64,000 bases of DNA, taken from Streptococcus mitis subsp. hohhotensis (GTDB lineage Bacteria; Bacillota; Bacilli; Lactobacillales; Streptococcaceae). Both the position numbers and the translations under genes were made by a program. The DNA lies in contig NZ_JPFZ01000009.1 of assembly GCF_000722775.1 (NCBI RefSeq), positions 310,001-374,000 on the forward strand. The letters are read 5' to 3'. This document shows, in pieces, positions 48,957 through 58,626 of the stretch. The notes under the pieces are model-generated. The model was given only the letters and a program-made list of their open reading frames with translations. It was not told where the DNA came from and made no database searches. Position 1 is the first letter of the stretch, and each line of letters begins with the position of its first letter.

Positions 48957-49823
48957 ATGATATTATCTATTATTTCTCAAGGATTTGTCTGGGCTATTTT
49001 AGGTCTGGGAATCTTTATGACATTTAGGATTTTGAACTTTCCAGATATGACGACAGAAGGTTCCTTCCCTCTTGGGGGCGCTGTTGCTGTCACTTTGATA
49101 ACCAAAGGCGTGAATCCCTTTTTAGCGACACTTATTGCTGTTGGAGCAGGTTGTTTGGCTGGAATGGCAGCAGGCCTTCTTTATACAAAAGGGAAGATCC
49201 CAACCTTGCTCTCAGGGATTTTGGTGATGACTTCCTGTCACTCTATCATGCTCTTGATTATGGGACGTGCGAATTTAGGACTGCTTGGAACTAAGCAAAT
49301 TCAGGATGTTTTGCCTTTTGATTCAGACTTGAACCAACTCTTGACAGGTCTCATCTTTGTGAGTATTGTTATTGCTCTCATGCTCTTTTTCTTGGACACC
49401 AAACTAGGACAAGCCTATATTGCTACAGGTGACAATCCTGATATGGCTAGAAGTTTCGGGATTCATACTGGACGCATGGAGCTCATGGGATTGGTCTTAT
49501 CAAATGGTGTGATTGCCCTTGCAGGAGCTCTCATTGCCCAGCAAGAAGGGTATGCCGATGTATCTCGAGGAATCGGGGTTATCGTTGTGGGGCTTGCAAG
49601 TTTGATTATTGGAGAAGTTATCTTCAAGAGTTTGAGCTTGGCAGAACGTCTGGTTACCATCGTTGTAGGTTCTATTGCTTATCAATTCTTAGTGTGGGCA
49701 GTTATTGCGCTTGGCTTTAATACAAGTTACCTTCGTTTGTACAGCGCCGTGATTTTAGCAGTCTGCCTCATGATTCCAACATTTAAGCAAACAATCTTGA
49801 AAGGAGCCAAATTAAGCAAATGA
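48957..49823 (+). CDS. trpY: ABC transporter permease, TrpY-type
   Basis: A 288-residue multi-pass permease related to the branched-chain and sugar-type ABC permeases, with about eight to nine hydrophobic segments. MTTEGSFPLGGAVAV and TGDNPDMARSFGIHTGRMELMGL are its conserved motifs. I place the start at the ATG at 48957; an earlier in-frame ATG at 48888 would require reading through the terminator hairpin and has no ribosome site. It overlaps trpZ by 4 bp (ATGA). Confidence 0.86.
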   Translation: MILSIISQGFVWAILGLGIFMTFRILNFPDMTTEGSFPLGGAVAVTLITKGVNPFLATLIAVGAGCLAGMAAGLLYTKGKIPTLLSGILVMTSCHSIMLLIMGRANLGLLGTKQIQDVLPFDSDLNQLLTGLIFVSIVIALMLFFLDTKLGQAYIATGDNPDMARSFGIHTGRMELMGLVLSNGVIALAGALIAQQEGYADVSRGIGVIVVGLASLIIGEVIFKSLSLAERLVTIVVGSIAYQFLVWAVIALGFNTSYLRLYSAVILAVCLMIPTFKQTILKGAKLSK

Positions 49824-50578
49824 CAGCAATTGTAGAATTAAAAAATGCAACCAAAATCGTTAAAAATGGCTTTGATGAAGAAAAGATTATTTTAAATGAT
49901 GTTTCCTTAGAAATTTTTGAACAGGACTTTATCACGATTTTAGGTGGAAATGGTGCTGGGAAATCAACCCTCTTTAACACTATTGCAGGAACTTTATCAC
50001 TAACCAGTGGAACTATCCGTATTTTAGGTGAGGATGTTACCAAGTTTTCACCAGAGAAGCGCGCTAAGTATCTGTCTCGTGTCTTCCAAGATCCAAAGAT
50101 GGGGACAGCTCCTCGTATGACAGTGGCAGAGAATCTCTTGATTGCCAAATTTCGTGGTGAAAAGCGTGGATTGTTACCACGACGCTTGACTAGTTATAAG
50201 GATGAATTTCAAGCGACCATTGAAAAAGTAGGAAATGGTCTTGAGAAACACTTGAATACGCCAATTGAGTTCTTATCAGGTGGGCAAAGACAGGCCTTGA
50301 GTCTCTTGATGGCAACCTTGAAGCGTCCTGAATTACTCTTGTTAGACGAGCATACTGCGGCCCTTGATCCAAAGACCAGTGTGGCTTTGATGGAATTGAC
50401 AGATGAATTTGTCAAGAAAGATCAGTTGACAGCCCTTATGATTACCCACCACATGGAAGATGCTCTCAAATATGGTAATCGCTTGATTGTTATGAAAGAA
50501 GGTCGTATCATCCAAGATTTGAACCAAGAAGATAAAGCAAAGATGAAAATCTCTGATTATTATCAACTCTTTGAATAA
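49820..50578 (+). CDS. trpZ: ABC transporter ATP-binding protein, TrpZ-type
   Basis: The 252-residue ATPase of the transporter. It has Walker A LGGNGAGKST, the signature FLSGGQRQALSLLM, Walker B LLLLDEHTAALDPKT and the switch histidine in MITHHMED. The start overlaps trpY by 4 bp. No terminator is obvious before the dnaG promoter region. Confidence 0.9.
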   Translation: MTAIVELKNATKIVKNGFDEEKIILNDVSLEIFEQDFITILGGNGAGKSTLFNTIAGTLSLTSGTIRILGEDVTKFSPEKRAKYLSRVFQDPKMGTAPRMTVAENLLIAKFRGEKRGLLPRRLTSYKDEFQATIEKVGNGLEKHLNTPIEFLSGGQRQALSLLMATLKRPELLLLDEHTAALDPKTSVALMELTDEFVKKDQLTALMITHHMEDALKYGNRLIVMKEGRIIQDLNQEDKAKMKISDYYQLFE

Positions 50579-50600
50579 AGTAGGGAAAATGAGTGAAATG

Positions 50601-50644
50601 GTTTACTTTTTTCTCTGAAATAAAGTATACTATATAAAGTAAAC
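50601..50644 (+). promoter_or_regulatory. dnaG-rpoD promoter nested in a palindrome
   Basis: GTTTACTTT (50601-50609) and AAAGTAAAC (50636-50644) are perfect 9-bp inverted repeats. They bracket a promoter: TTTACT (50603-50608), a 17-bp spacer and TATACT (50626-50631). The left arm overlaps the -35 box and the right arm the start site, the position expected of an operator. A related AAAGTATAC copy lies at 50622-50630. No known regulator is assigned. Confidence 0.5.
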
Positions 50645-50668
50645 TATGATAACATGGAGGTATTGTGT

Positions 50669-52429
50669 ATGGTTGACAAACAAGTCATTGAAGAAATCAA
50701 AAACAATGCCAACATTGTGGAAGTCATAGGAGATGTGATTTCTTTACAAAAGGCAGGACGGAACTATCTAGGGCTCTGTCCTTTTCATGGTGAAAAAACA
50801 CCTTCTTTTAACGTTGTAGAGGACAAGCAGTTTTACCACTGTTTTGGTTGTGGTCGCTCTGGTGATGTCTTTAAGTTCATCGAGGAGTACCAAGGGGTTC
50901 CCTTTATGGAGGCTGTCCAAATCTTAGGTCAGCGTGTCGGGATAGAGGTGGAAAAACCGCTTTATAGTGAACAGAAGCCAGCCTCGCCTCACCAAGCTCT
51001 TTATGATATGCATGAAGATGCTGCCAAATTTTATCATGCTATTCTCATGACAACGACCATGGGGGAAGAGGCCAGAAACTACCTCTATCAGCGTGGTTTG
51101 ACAGATGAAGTGCTCAAGCATTTTCGGATTGGTTTGGCACCTCCAGAACGAAACTATCTCTATCAACGTTTGTCTGGTCAGTATCGTGAAGAGGATTTCC
51201 TGGATTCAGGACTGTTTTATCTCTCGGATGCTAATCAATTTGTAGATACCTTTCACAATCGGATTATGTTTCCCCTGACAAATGACCAGGGAAAGGTCAT
51301 TGCCTTCTCAGGTCGTATCTGGCAGAAAACGGATTCACAAACTTCTAAGTATAAAAATAGCCGATCGACTGTAATTTTTAACAAAAGTTACGAATTATAT
51401 CATATGGATAGGGCAAAAAAATCTTCTGGTAAAACCAGTGAGATTTACCTTATGGAAGGGTTCATGGATGTCATTGCAGCCTATCGGGCTGGAATCGAAA
51501 ATGCTGTAGCGTCTATGGGAACGGCCTTAAGTCGTGAGCATGTTGAGCATCTGAAAAGGTTAACCAAGAAGTTGGTTCTTGTTTACGATGGCGATAAGGC
51601 TGGGCAAGCTGCGACATTGAAAGCGCTGGACGAAATTGGTGATATGCCTGTGCAGATCGTCAGCATGCCTGATAACTTGGACCCAGATGAATATCTACAA
51701 AAAAATGGTCCAGAAGATTTGGCCTATCTATTAACGAAAACTCGTATTAGTCCGATTGAGTTCTACATTCACCAGTATAAGCCTGAAAATAGTGAAAATC
51801 TGCAAGCTCAGATTGAGTTTATTGAAAAAATAGCTCCCTTGATTGTTCAAGAAAAGTCCATCACTGCTCAAAACAGCTATATTCATATTTTAGCTGACAG
51901 TCTGGCGTCCTTTGATTATGCCCAGATTGAGCAGATTGTTAATGAAAGCCGTCAGGCACAAAGGCAGAATCGCATGGAAGGAATTTCCAGACCGACGCAA
52001 ATCACTATGCCTATCACCAAGCAGTTATCGGCTATTATGAGGGCAGAAGCCCATCTACTTTATCGAATGATGGAATCTCCTCTTGTTTTGAACGATTACC
52101 GTTTGCGAGAAGATTTTGCATTTGACACACCTGAATTTCAGGTCTTATATGACTTGCTTTGTCAGTATGGAAATCTTCCCCCAGAAGTTTTAGCAGAACA
52201 GACAGAGGAAGTTGAAAGAGCTTGGTACCAAGTCTTAGCTCAGGATTTACCTGCTGAGATGTCACCGCAGGAACTTAGTGAAGTAGAAATGACTCGAAAC
52301 AAGGCTCTCTTGAATCAGGACAATATGAGAATCAAAAAGAAGGTGCAGGAAGCTAGCCATGTAGGAGATACCGACACAGCCTTAGAAGAATTGGAACGTT
52401 TAATTTCACAAAAGAGAAGAATGGAGTAA
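50669..52429 (+). CDS. dnaG: DNA primase
   Basis: DnaG makes RNA primers for replication. The 586-residue product has an N-terminal zinc-binding domain with [13 protein letters not shown] and [11 protein letters not shown]. The TOPRIM catalytic domain follows (about 255-340, with [16 protein letters not shown] and [10 protein letters not shown]), then a C-terminal helicase-binding region. The ATG at 50654 is rejected because it would begin on the ribosome site GGAGG (50656-50660), which fits the ATG at 50669. It heads the dnaG-rpoD operon, two bases before rpoD. Confidence 0.96.
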   Translation: MVDKQVIEEIKNNANIVEVIGDVISLQKAGRNYLGLCPFHGEKTPSFNVVEDKQFYHCFGCGRSGDVFKFIEEYQGVPFMEAVQILGQRVGIEVEKPLYSEQKPASPHQALYDMHEDAAKFYHAILMTTTMGEEARNYLYQRGLTDEVLKHFRIGLAPPERNYLYQRLSGQYREEDFLDSGLFYLSDANQFVDTFHNRIMFPLTNDQGKVIAFSGRIWQKTDSQTSKYKNSRSTVIFNKSYELYHMDRAKKSSGKTSEIYLMEGFMDVIAAYRAGIENAVASMGTALSREHVEHLKRLTKKLVLVYDGDKAGQAATLKALDEIGDMPVQIVSMPDNLDPDEYLQKNGPEDLAYLLTKTRISPIEFYIHQYKPENSENLQAQIEFIEKIAPLIVQEKSITAQNSYIHILADSLASFDYAQIEQIVNESRQAQRQNRMEGISRPTQITMPITKQLSAIMRAEAHLLYRMMESPLVLNDYRLREDFAFDTPEFQVLYDLLCQYGNLPPEVLAEQTEEVERAWYQVLAQDLPAEMSPQELSEVEMTRNKALLNQDNMRIKKKVQEASHVGDTDTALEELERLISQKRRME

Positions 52430-52431
52430 CA

Positions 52432-53541
52432 ATGGCAACAAAACAAAAAGAAGTAACAACATTTGACGTGCAAGTAGCAGAATTTATCCGTAATCATAAG
52501 CAAAAAGGGACAGCAACAGATGATGAAATCAATGCTAGTCTGGTTATTCCTTTTACCTTGGATGCTGATGGGATTGAAGATCTCTTGCAACGGATTCAGG
52601 ATGCAGGGATTTCTATCACAGATAACGAAGGAAATCCAAGTGCACGTGTTCTTAGTGCTGAAGAAGAACCAGAACTTAGCGATGAGGATTTGATTGGTTC
52701 AACTTCGGCTAAGGTCAATGACCCTGTCCGTATGTACTTGAAAGAAATCGGGGTCGTTCCTCTCTTGACCAATGAAGAGGAAAAAGAATTGGCACTAGCA
52801 GTTGAAGCTGGTGATATCGAAGCCAAACAACGTCTTGCGGAAGCCAACCTTCGTTTGGTTGTTTCTATTGCCAAACGCTATGTCGGCCGTGGTATGCAGT
52901 TCCTTGACTTGATTCAAGAAGGGAACATGGGCTTGATGAAGGCGGTTGACAAGTTTGACTATTCTAAAGGATTCAAGTTCTCAACTTACGCAACTTGGTG
53001 GATCCGTCAGGCTATCACTCGTGCTATTGCGGACCAAGCTCGTACCATCCGTATCCCGGTCCACATGGTTGAAACCATCAATAAATTGGTTCGTGAACAG
53101 CGTAACCTCCTTCAAGAATTGGGACAAGATCCAACACCTGAGCAAATCGCTGAACGAATGGATATGACCCCTGACAAGGTTCGTGAAATCTTGAAGATTG
53201 CTCAAGAACCAGTATCTCTTGAAACTCCAATTGGTGAAGAGGATGATAGCCATCTTGGGGACTTTATCGAAGATGAAGTGATTGAAAATCCAGTGGACTA
53301 TACAACTCGTATCGTTTTGCGTGAGCAGTTGGATGAGGTCTTGGATACTCTTACAGACCGTGAAGAAAATGTTCTACGTTTGCGTTTTGGACTAGATGAT
53401 GGAAAAATGCGCACCCTTGAAGATGTGGGTAAAGTCTTTAACGTGACTCGCGAGCGTATCCGTCAGATTGAAGCTAAGGCTTTGAGAAAACTACGCCAAC
53501 CAAGTCGTAGCAAACCGCTTCGTGATTTTATTGAAGACTAA
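52432..53541 (+). CDS. rpoD: Primary sigma factor RpoD (SigA)
   Basis: RpoD is the housekeeping sigma factor. The 369-residue product has region 1.1, region 1.2/2 ([16 protein letters not shown], then [20 protein letters not shown] and [20 protein letters not shown]), region 3, and region 4 with [18 protein letters not shown]. It follows dnaG directly, in the macromolecular synthesis operon. Confidence 0.97.
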   Translation: MATKQKEVTTFDVQVAEFIRNHKQKGTATDDEINASLVIPFTLDADGIEDLLQRIQDAGISITDNEGNPSARVLSAEEEPELSDEDLIGSTSAKVNDPVRMYLKEIGVVPLLTNEEEKELALAVEAGDIEAKQRLAEANLRLVVSIAKRYVGRGMQFLDLIQEGNMGLMKAVDKFDYSKGFKFSTYATWWIRQAITRAIADQARTIRIPVHMVETINKLVREQRNLLQELGQDPTPEQIAERMDMTPDKVREILKIAQEPVSLETPIGEEDDSHLGDFIEDEVIENPVDYTTRIVLREQLDEVLDTLTDREENVLRLRFGLDDGKMRTLEDVGKVFNVTRERIRQIEAKALRKLRQPSRSKPLRDFIED

Positions 53542-53555
53542 GAGTGAGGATAAAT

Positions 53556-53885
53556 ATGGCTTATACAGAAGAGCAAATTGAAAACATCAAAACACGGATT
53601 TTAACAGCCTTGGAAGAAGTCATCGACCCTGAGTTGGGAATCGATATTGTCAATCTTGGTTTGATTTATGAGATTCGTTTTGACGGCGACACAGGGCAAA
53701 CAGAGATTGATATGACGTTGACAACTATGGGTTGTCCCCTGGCAGATCTTTTGACAGACCAGATTTATGATGCCATGACAGAGGTTCCAGAAGTAACGGA
53801 TACTGAGGTCAAATTAGTTTGGTATCCAGCCTGGACTGTTGAAAAAATGAGTCGCTATGCACGCATTGCCCTAGGAATTAAGTAA
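53556..53885 (+). CDS. DUF59/MIP18-family iron-sulfur assembly protein
   Basis: A 109-residue protein of the MIP18/PaaD-like (DUF59) family, associated with iron-sulfur cluster assembly or transfer. It has VIDPELGIDIVNLGLIYEI and TTMGCPLADLL with the conserved cysteine. The ATG at 53544 is rejected in favour of 53556, which has GAGTGAGGAT at the right distance. It follows rpoD by 14 bp. Confidence 0.88.
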   Translation: MAYTEEQIENIKTRILTALEEVIDPELGIDIVNLGLIYEIRFDGDTGQTEIDMTLTTMGCPLADLLTDQIYDAMTEVPEVTDTEVKLVWYPAWTVEKMSRYARIALGIK

Positions 53886-54000
53886 ACAAATAAAAGCATG
53901 TGAGAGATTATTGGAAAAGCGAGGAAATTTCCCCCTCTTTTCCTCTAGTCTCTCCTTTCTTTTGCTGATTTTATTCAAAGAAAATGATATAATAGTAGTC

Positions 54001-55044
54001 ATGGAAAAAAAGAAATTACGCATCAATATGTTGAGTTCAAGTGAGAAAGTAGCAGGACAAGGAGTTTCAGGTGCTTACCGTGAATTAGTTCGTCTTCTTC
54101 ACCGTGATGCCAAGGACCAATTGATTGTTACAGAAAATCTTCCAATCGAGGCAGATGTGACTCACTTTCATACAATTGATTTCCCCTATTATTTATCAAC
54201 CTTCCAAAAGAAACGCTCAGGGAGAAAGATTGGCTATGTGCATTTCTTGCCTGATACACTTGAGGGAAGTTTGAAAATTCCATTTTTCTTAAAGGGAATT
54301 GTGAAACGTTATGTATTTTCTTTTTACAACCGGATGGAACACTTAGTTGTGGTCAATCCTATGTTTATTGAGGATTTGGTGGCAGCTGGTATTCCACGTG
54401 AAAAAGTGACCTATATTCCTAATTTTGTCAATAAGGAAAAATGGCATCCACTTCCACAAGAAGAGGTAGCGAGACTGCGAACAGAGCTAGGTCTTAGTGA
54501 CAATCAGTTTATCGTAGTAGGTGCTGGTCAAGTTCAGAAGCGCAAAGGGATTGACGATTTTATCCGTCTGGCTGAGGAATTGCCGCAAATTACCTTTATC
54601 TGGGCCGGTGGTTTCTCTTTTGGTGGTATGACAGATGGTTATGAACGCTACAAGAAAATGATGGAAAATCCTCCTAAAAATTTGATTTTTCCAGGTATTG
54701 TCTCACCAGAGCGGATGCGCGAGTTGTATGCCCTAGCGGATCTTTTCTTGCTTCCTAGTTACAATGAGCTCTTTCCGATGACGATTTTAGAGGCTGCCAG
54801 TTGTGAAGCTCCGATTATGTTGCGTGATTTGGATCTTTATAAGGTGATTTTAGAGGGGAATTATCGGGCGACAGCAGACAGAGAAGAAATGAAAGAAGCT
54901 ATTTTAGAATATCAAGCAAATCCTGCTGCTTTAAAAGATTTGAAAGAAAAAGCTAAGAATATTTCTAGAGAGTATTCAGAAGAGCATCTGTTACAAATCT
55001 GGTTGGACTTTTATGAGAAACAAGCCGCTTTAGGGAGAAAGTAA
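54001..55044 (+). CDS. cpoA: Glycolipid galactosyltransferase CpoA
   Basis: CpoA adds galactose to monoglucosyl-diacylglycerol, making the galactosyl-glucosyl glycolipid of pneumococcal membranes; mutants have altered beta-lactam susceptibility. The 347-residue GT4-type protein has an N-terminal Rossmann domain with LRINMLSSSEKVAGQGVSGA and a C-terminal domain with VVGAGQVQKRKGIDDFIRLA and the LLPSYNELFPMTILEAASCEAP donor site. It has an extended -10 (TGATATAAT, TATAAT at 53988-53993) but the ATG at 54001 is only about 8 bp after it, so the transcript should be nearly leaderless. An in-frame ATG at 54028 has no ribosome site either. Confidence 0.9.
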   Translation: MEKKKLRINMLSSSEKVAGQGVSGAYRELVRLLHRDAKDQLIVTENLPIEADVTHFHTIDFPYYLSTFQKKRSGRKIGYVHFLPDTLEGSLKIPFFLKGIVKRYVFSFYNRMEHLVVVNPMFIEDLVAAGIPREKVTYIPNFVNKEKWHPLPQEEVARLRTELGLSDNQFIVVGAGQVQKRKGIDDFIRLAEELPQITFIWAGGFSFGGMTDGYERYKKMMENPPKNLIFPGIVSPERMRELYALADLFLLPSYNELFPMTILEAASCEAPIMLRDLDLYKVILEGNYRATADREEMKEAILEYQANPAALKDLKEKAKNISREYSEEHLLQIWLDFYEKQAALGRK

Positions 55045-55059
55045 AAAGTGAGGTAATCT

Positions 55060-56385
55060 ATGCGAATTGGTTTATTTACAGATACCTATTTTCCTCAGGT
55101 TTCAGGTGTTGCGACCAGTATTCGAACCTTGAAAACCGAACTTGAAAAGCAGGGGCACGCTGTTTTTATCTTTACGACGACAGATAAGGATGTCAATCGT
55201 TATGAAGATTGGCAAATTATCCGCATTCCAAGTGTTCCCTTCTTTGCTTTTAAGGATCGCCGCTTTGCCTATCGAGGATTCAGCAAGGCGCTTGAAATTG
55301 CTAAACAATATCAACTGGATATTATCCATACTCAGACAGAATTTTCTCTTGGCTTGTTGGGGATTTGGATTGCGCGAGAATTGAAGATTCCAGTCATCCA
55401 TACCTATCACACCCAGTACGAAGACTATGTGCATTATATTGCCAAGGGGATGTTGATTCGTCCTAGTATGGTCAAGTATCTGGTCAGAGGTTTCCTGCAC
55501 GATGTGGATGGGGTTATTTGCCCGAGTGAGATTGTCCGTGACTTGTTATCTGACTATAAGGTCAAGGTGGAAAAGAGAGTTATTCCAACTGGTATTGAAT
55601 TAGCCAAGTTTGAACGTCCAGAAATCAAGCAAGAAAATCTGAAAGAACTGCGTACTAAACTAGGGATTCAAGATGATGAAAAGATGTTGCTTAGCCTTTC
55701 CAGAATTTCCTATGAAAAAAATATTCAAGCAGTACTAGCAGCCTTTGCAGAAGTTCTGAAAGAAGAAGACAAGGTTAAACTGGTGGTATCTGGGGATGGT
55801 CCTTATCTGGATGACCTCAAAGAGCAAGCCCAGAAACTAGAGATTCAAGACTCTGTTGTCTTTACAGGGATGATTGCTCCTAGTGAGACAGCTCTTTACT
55901 ATAAGGCGGCGGATTTCTTCATCTCGGCATCGACAAGTGAAACCCAAGGCTTGACCTACTTGGAAAGCTTAGCTAGTGGGACTCCTGTAATTGCACATGG
56001 AAATCCTTATCTGGACAATCTGATCAATGGCAAGATGTTTGGAACCTTGTATTACGGTGAACATGATTTGGCTGGTGCTATTTTGGAAGCCCTGATTGCA
56101 ACACCAGACATGAATGAGCATACTTTATCAGAGAAGTTGTACGAGATTTCAGCTGAGAACTTTGGAAAACGGGTGCATGAGTTTTATCTTGACGCTATTA
56201 TTTCAAATAATTTCCAGAAAGATTTAGCCAAAGATGATACGGTCAGCCAGCGTATCTTTAAGACAGTTTTGTATCTACCGCAAAAGGTGGTCGCTGTGCC
56301 TGTAAAAGGCTCTAGACGCATGCTGAGGGCTTCAAAAACACAGTTAATCAGCATCAGAGATTATTGGAAAGACCATGAAGAATAG
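55060..56385 (+). CDS. Glycosyltransferase, probable monoglucosyl-diacylglycerol synthase
   Basis: A 441-residue GT4-family glycosyltransferase. It begins MRIGLFTDTYFPQVSGVATS, a nucleotide-sugar-binding Rossmann start, and has KMLLSLSRISYEKNIQAVL and the TSETQGLTYLESLASGTPVI donor-site motif. In pneumococcus the gene after cpoA encodes the alpha-monoglucosyldiacylglycerol synthase that makes the CpoA substrate, and I infer the same. The end is basic and amphipathic, suggesting membrane association. GTGAGG precedes the ATG. Confidence 0.87.
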   Translation: MRIGLFTDTYFPQVSGVATSIRTLKTELEKQGHAVFIFTTTDKDVNRYEDWQIIRIPSVPFFAFKDRRFAYRGFSKALEIAKQYQLDIIHTQTEFSLGLLGIWIARELKIPVIHTYHTQYEDYVHYIAKGMLIRPSMVKYLVRGFLHDVDGVICPSEIVRDLLSDYKVKVEKRVIPTGIELAKFERPEIKQENLKELRTKLGIQDDEKMLLSLSRISYEKNIQAVLAAFAEVLKEEDKVKLVVSGDGPYLDDLKEQAQKLEIQDSVVFTGMIAPSETALYYKAADFFISASTSETQGLTYLESLASGTPVIAHGNPYLDNLINGKMFGTLYYGEHDLAGAILEALIATPDMNEHTLSEKLYEISAENFGKRVHEFYLDAIISNNFQKDLAKDDTVSQRIFKTVLYLPQKVVAVPVKGSRRMLRASKTQLISIRDYWKDHEE

Positions 56386-56399
56386 AAAGAGGAATAGCT

Positions 56400-56591
56400 A
56401 TGAAAAAACAATTAATGAGAAGCAGTCGTGATAAAAAGATTGCTGGTGTTTGTGCTGGAGTGGCCCATTATCTAGATATGGATCCAACTATCGTTCGAGT
56501 CATTTGGGGTGTCCTTGCTTGCTGTTACGGAGCGGGAGTTCTAGCTTATATCATTTTATGGATTATCGCACCTGTAGCAAGTGACTATTGA
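56400..56591 (+). CDS. Small PspC-domain membrane protein
   Basis: A 63-residue protein with a basic N-terminus (MKKQLMRSSRDKKIAGVCAG) and the PspC fold, containing one hydrophobic region (about 33-58: VRVIWGVLACCYGAGVLAYI). PspC-domain proteins belong to envelope stress systems in other bacteria; the role here is unknown. It follows the glycosyltransferase by 14 bp in the cpoA operon. Confidence 0.87.
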   Translation: MKKQLMRSSRDKKIAGVCAGVAHYLDMDPTIVRVIWGVLACCYGAGVLAYIILWIIAPVASDY

Positions 56592-56649
56592 AAACTAGCT
56601 CAATTCATGCTAAGATAATAGAAAATAGAATGCAACGAAGGAGAGAAAA

Positions 56650-56784
56650 ATGGCATTTGGAGATAATGGAAATCGTAAAAAAACTATGTTTGAGAAAATA
56701 ACCTTGTTTATCGTGATTATCATGCTAGTAGCAAGTTTATTGGGAATTTTTGCAACTGCAATTGGTGCCCTTAGTAATCTATAG
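56650..56784 (+). CDS. Small DUF4044-like membrane protein
   Basis: A 44-residue protein too short for a standard ORF list. It opens MAFGDNGNRKKTMFEKITLF and has a single predicted transmembrane helix (about 15-40), ending GALSNL. It resembles the DUF4044 domain, which is also found at the end of MacP, the pneumococcal regulator of PBP2a; that link is inference. GGAGAGAAAA precedes the ATG at 56650. It lies between the PspC gene and obgE. Confidence 0.8.
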   Translation: MAFGDNGNRKKTMFEKITLFIVIIMLVASLLGIFATAIGALSNL

Positions 56785-56808
56785 AATAGATTCAAGAAAA
56801 TTTAGTGA

Positions 56809-56831
56809 CTGGGATTTCCCAGCCCTTTTTT
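56809..56831 (+). terminator. Terminator-like hairpin before obgE
   Basis: CTGGGA (56809-56814) and TCCCAG (56817-56822) with a 2-nt loop are followed by CCC and six T residues. Weak geometry, so it may be partial. Confidence 0.5.
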
Positions 56832-56847
56832 AAAGTGAGAAGAAAAA

Positions 56848-58158
56848 ATGAGTATGTTTTTAGATACAGCCAAGATTAAGGTCAAGGCTGGTAATGGTGG
56901 TGATGGCATGGTTGCCTTTCGCCGTGAAAAATATGTCCCTAATGGCGGTCCTTGGGGCGGTGATGGTGGTCGTGGAGGCAATGTCGTCTTCGTTGTAGAC
57001 GAAGGACTACGTACTCTCATGGATTTCCGCTATAACCGTCATTTCAAGGCTGATTCTGGTGAAAAAGGAATGACCAAAGGGATGCATGGTCGTGGTGCAG
57101 AGGATCTCAGAGTTCGTGTTCCACAAGGTACGACTGTGCGTGATGCGGAAACTGGCAAGGTCTTGACAGATTTGATTGAACATGGTCAAGAATTTATCGT
57201 TGCCCACGGTGGTCGTGGTGGACGTGGAAACATCCGATTTGCGACACCAAAAAATCCTGCACCTGAAATCTCTGAAAATGGAGAACCAGGTCAGGAACGT
57301 GAGTTACAATTGGAACTAAAAATCTTGGCAGATGTCGGTTTAGTAGGTTTCCCATCTGTAGGGAAATCAACACTTTTAAGTGTTATCACATCTGCTAAAC
57401 CTAAAATTGGTGCCTACCACTTTACGACCATTGTGCCAAATCTAGGTATGGTTCGCACCCAATCAGGTGAATCCTTTGCAGTAGCCGATCTACCAGGTTT
57501 GATTGAAGGCGCTAGTCAAGGTGTTGGTTTGGGAACTCAGTTCCTCCGTCACATCGAGCGTACACGTGTCATCCTTCACATCATTGATATGTCAGCTAGC
57601 GAAGGCCGTGATCCTTATGAGGATTATCTTGCCATTAACAAGGAGTTGGAGTCATACAATCTTCGTCTCATGGAGCGTCCACAGATTATCGTAGCCAACA
57701 AAATGGACATGCCTGAGAGTCAAGAAAATCTTAAAGAATTTAAGAAAAAATTGGCTGAAAACTACGATGAATTTGAAGAGTTACCAGTTATCTTCCCAAT
57801 TTCTGGTTTGACTAAGCAAGGTTTGGCTACGCTTTTGGATGCTACAGCTGAATTGTTAGACAAGACACCAGAATTCTTGCTCTATGACGAGTCAGATATG
57901 GAAGAAGAAGCATACTACGGCTTTGACGAGGAAGAAAAAGCCTTTGAAATTAGTCGTGATGACGATGCAACATGGGTGCTTTCTGGTGAAAAACTCATGA
58001 AACTCTTTAACATGACCAACTTTGATCGTGACGAATCTGTCATGAAATTTGCCCGCCAGCTTCGTGGCATGGGAGTTGATGAAGCTCTTCGTGCGCGTGG
58101 TGCTAAGGATGGGGACTTGGTCCGCATTGGTAAATTTGAATTTGAATTTGTAGACTAG
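56848..58158 (+). CDS. obgE: GTPase ObgE
   Basis: Obg is an essential GTPase linked to large-subunit assembly and stringent response. The 436-residue product has the glycine-rich Obg domain (1-158, with [18 protein letters not shown]), the G domain ([23 protein letters not shown]) and a C-terminal OCT domain (about 355-436). AGAAGAAA lies before the ATG. It is the end of the cpoA-region cluster in pneumococcus. Confidence 0.97.
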   Translation: MSMFLDTAKIKVKAGNGGDGMVAFRREKYVPNGGPWGGDGGRGGNVVFVVDEGLRTLMDFRYNRHFKADSGEKGMTKGMHGRGAEDLRVRVPQGTTVRDAETGKVLTDLIEHGQEFIVAHGGRGGRGNIRFATPKNPAPEISENGEPGQERELQLELKILADVGLVGFPSVGKSTLLSVITSAKPKIGAYHFTTIVPNLGMVRTQSGESFAVADLPGLIEGASQGVGLGTQFLRHIERTRVILHIIDMSASEGRDPYEDYLAINKELESYNLRLMERPQIIVANKMDMPESQENLKEFKKKLAENYDEFEELPVIFPISGLTKQGLATLLDATAELLDKTPEFLLYDESDMEEEAYYGFDEEEKAFEISRDDDATWVLSGEKLMKLFNMTNFDRDESVMKFARQLRGMGVDEALRARGAKDGDLVRIGKFEFEFVD

Positions 58159-58167
58159 GAGACTAGT

Positions 58168-58323
58168 ATGGGAGATAAACCGATATCTTTCCGAGATGCG
58201 GATGGCAATTTCGTTTCCGCTGCAGATGTTTGGAATGAAAAGAAATTGGAAGAACTATTTAATCGTCTCAATCCAAATCGTGCTCTGAGATTGGCACGAA
58301 CTAAAAAAGACAATCCATCTTAA
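58168..58323 (+). CDS. Conserved 51-aa protein of unknown function
   Basis: A reading frame 9 bp after obgE, with AGGAG 6 bp before its ATG. It encodes MGDKPISFRDADGNFVSAAD and then VWNEKKLEELFNRLNPNRAL, ending KKDNPS. The peptide is hydrophilic and soluble, with a possible helix around WNEKKLEELFNRL. I do not recognise a domain, but the ribosome site and the operon-like spacing to obgE support a real gene. A terminator follows. Confidence 0.75.
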   Translation: MGDKPISFRDADGNFVSAADVWNEKKLEELFNRLNPNRALRLARTKKDNPS

Positions 58324-58385
58324 ATACATAAGATAAAACTCCAATCATTAGTCAAGTTAACTGTAACAAATAGAAGCTAAGATCG

Positions 58386-58414
58386 AGAAAGGGCAAAATT
58401 TGTCCTTTCTTTTT
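58386..58414 (+). terminator. Terminator after the 51-aa ORF
   Basis: AGAAAGGGCAAA (58386-58397) pairs with TTTGTCCTTTCT (58399-58410, one G-U pair), followed by a T run. Confidence 0.75.
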
Positions 58415-58626
58415 ACTTATAAATTATAATATATTGAAATAGAATATAAACAAATAGACTAGGGAATTCAAATCAAATTTCTAACAAGGCTTTATAAGTC
58501 GTGTTGTCCTATTCTAGCTTCAAGAAGCAGTATTTTTTCTATTAAAAAGAATTTTTTTACAAAAATAGTTGGTTATTTAGTTTATTTATGCTATAATAGG
58601 AGCAATTATTTTTAGGAGGTGTCATT
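58415..58626 (+). promoter_or_regulatory. AT-rich gap with the promoter of the amino-acid transporter
   Basis: The 212-bp gap is AT-rich. A promoter is visible as TTGGTT (58569-58574) and TATAAT (58592-58597) with a 17-bp spacer, followed by AGGAGG (58615-58620) before the permease ATG. No repeat or further gene is seen. Confidence 0.65.
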
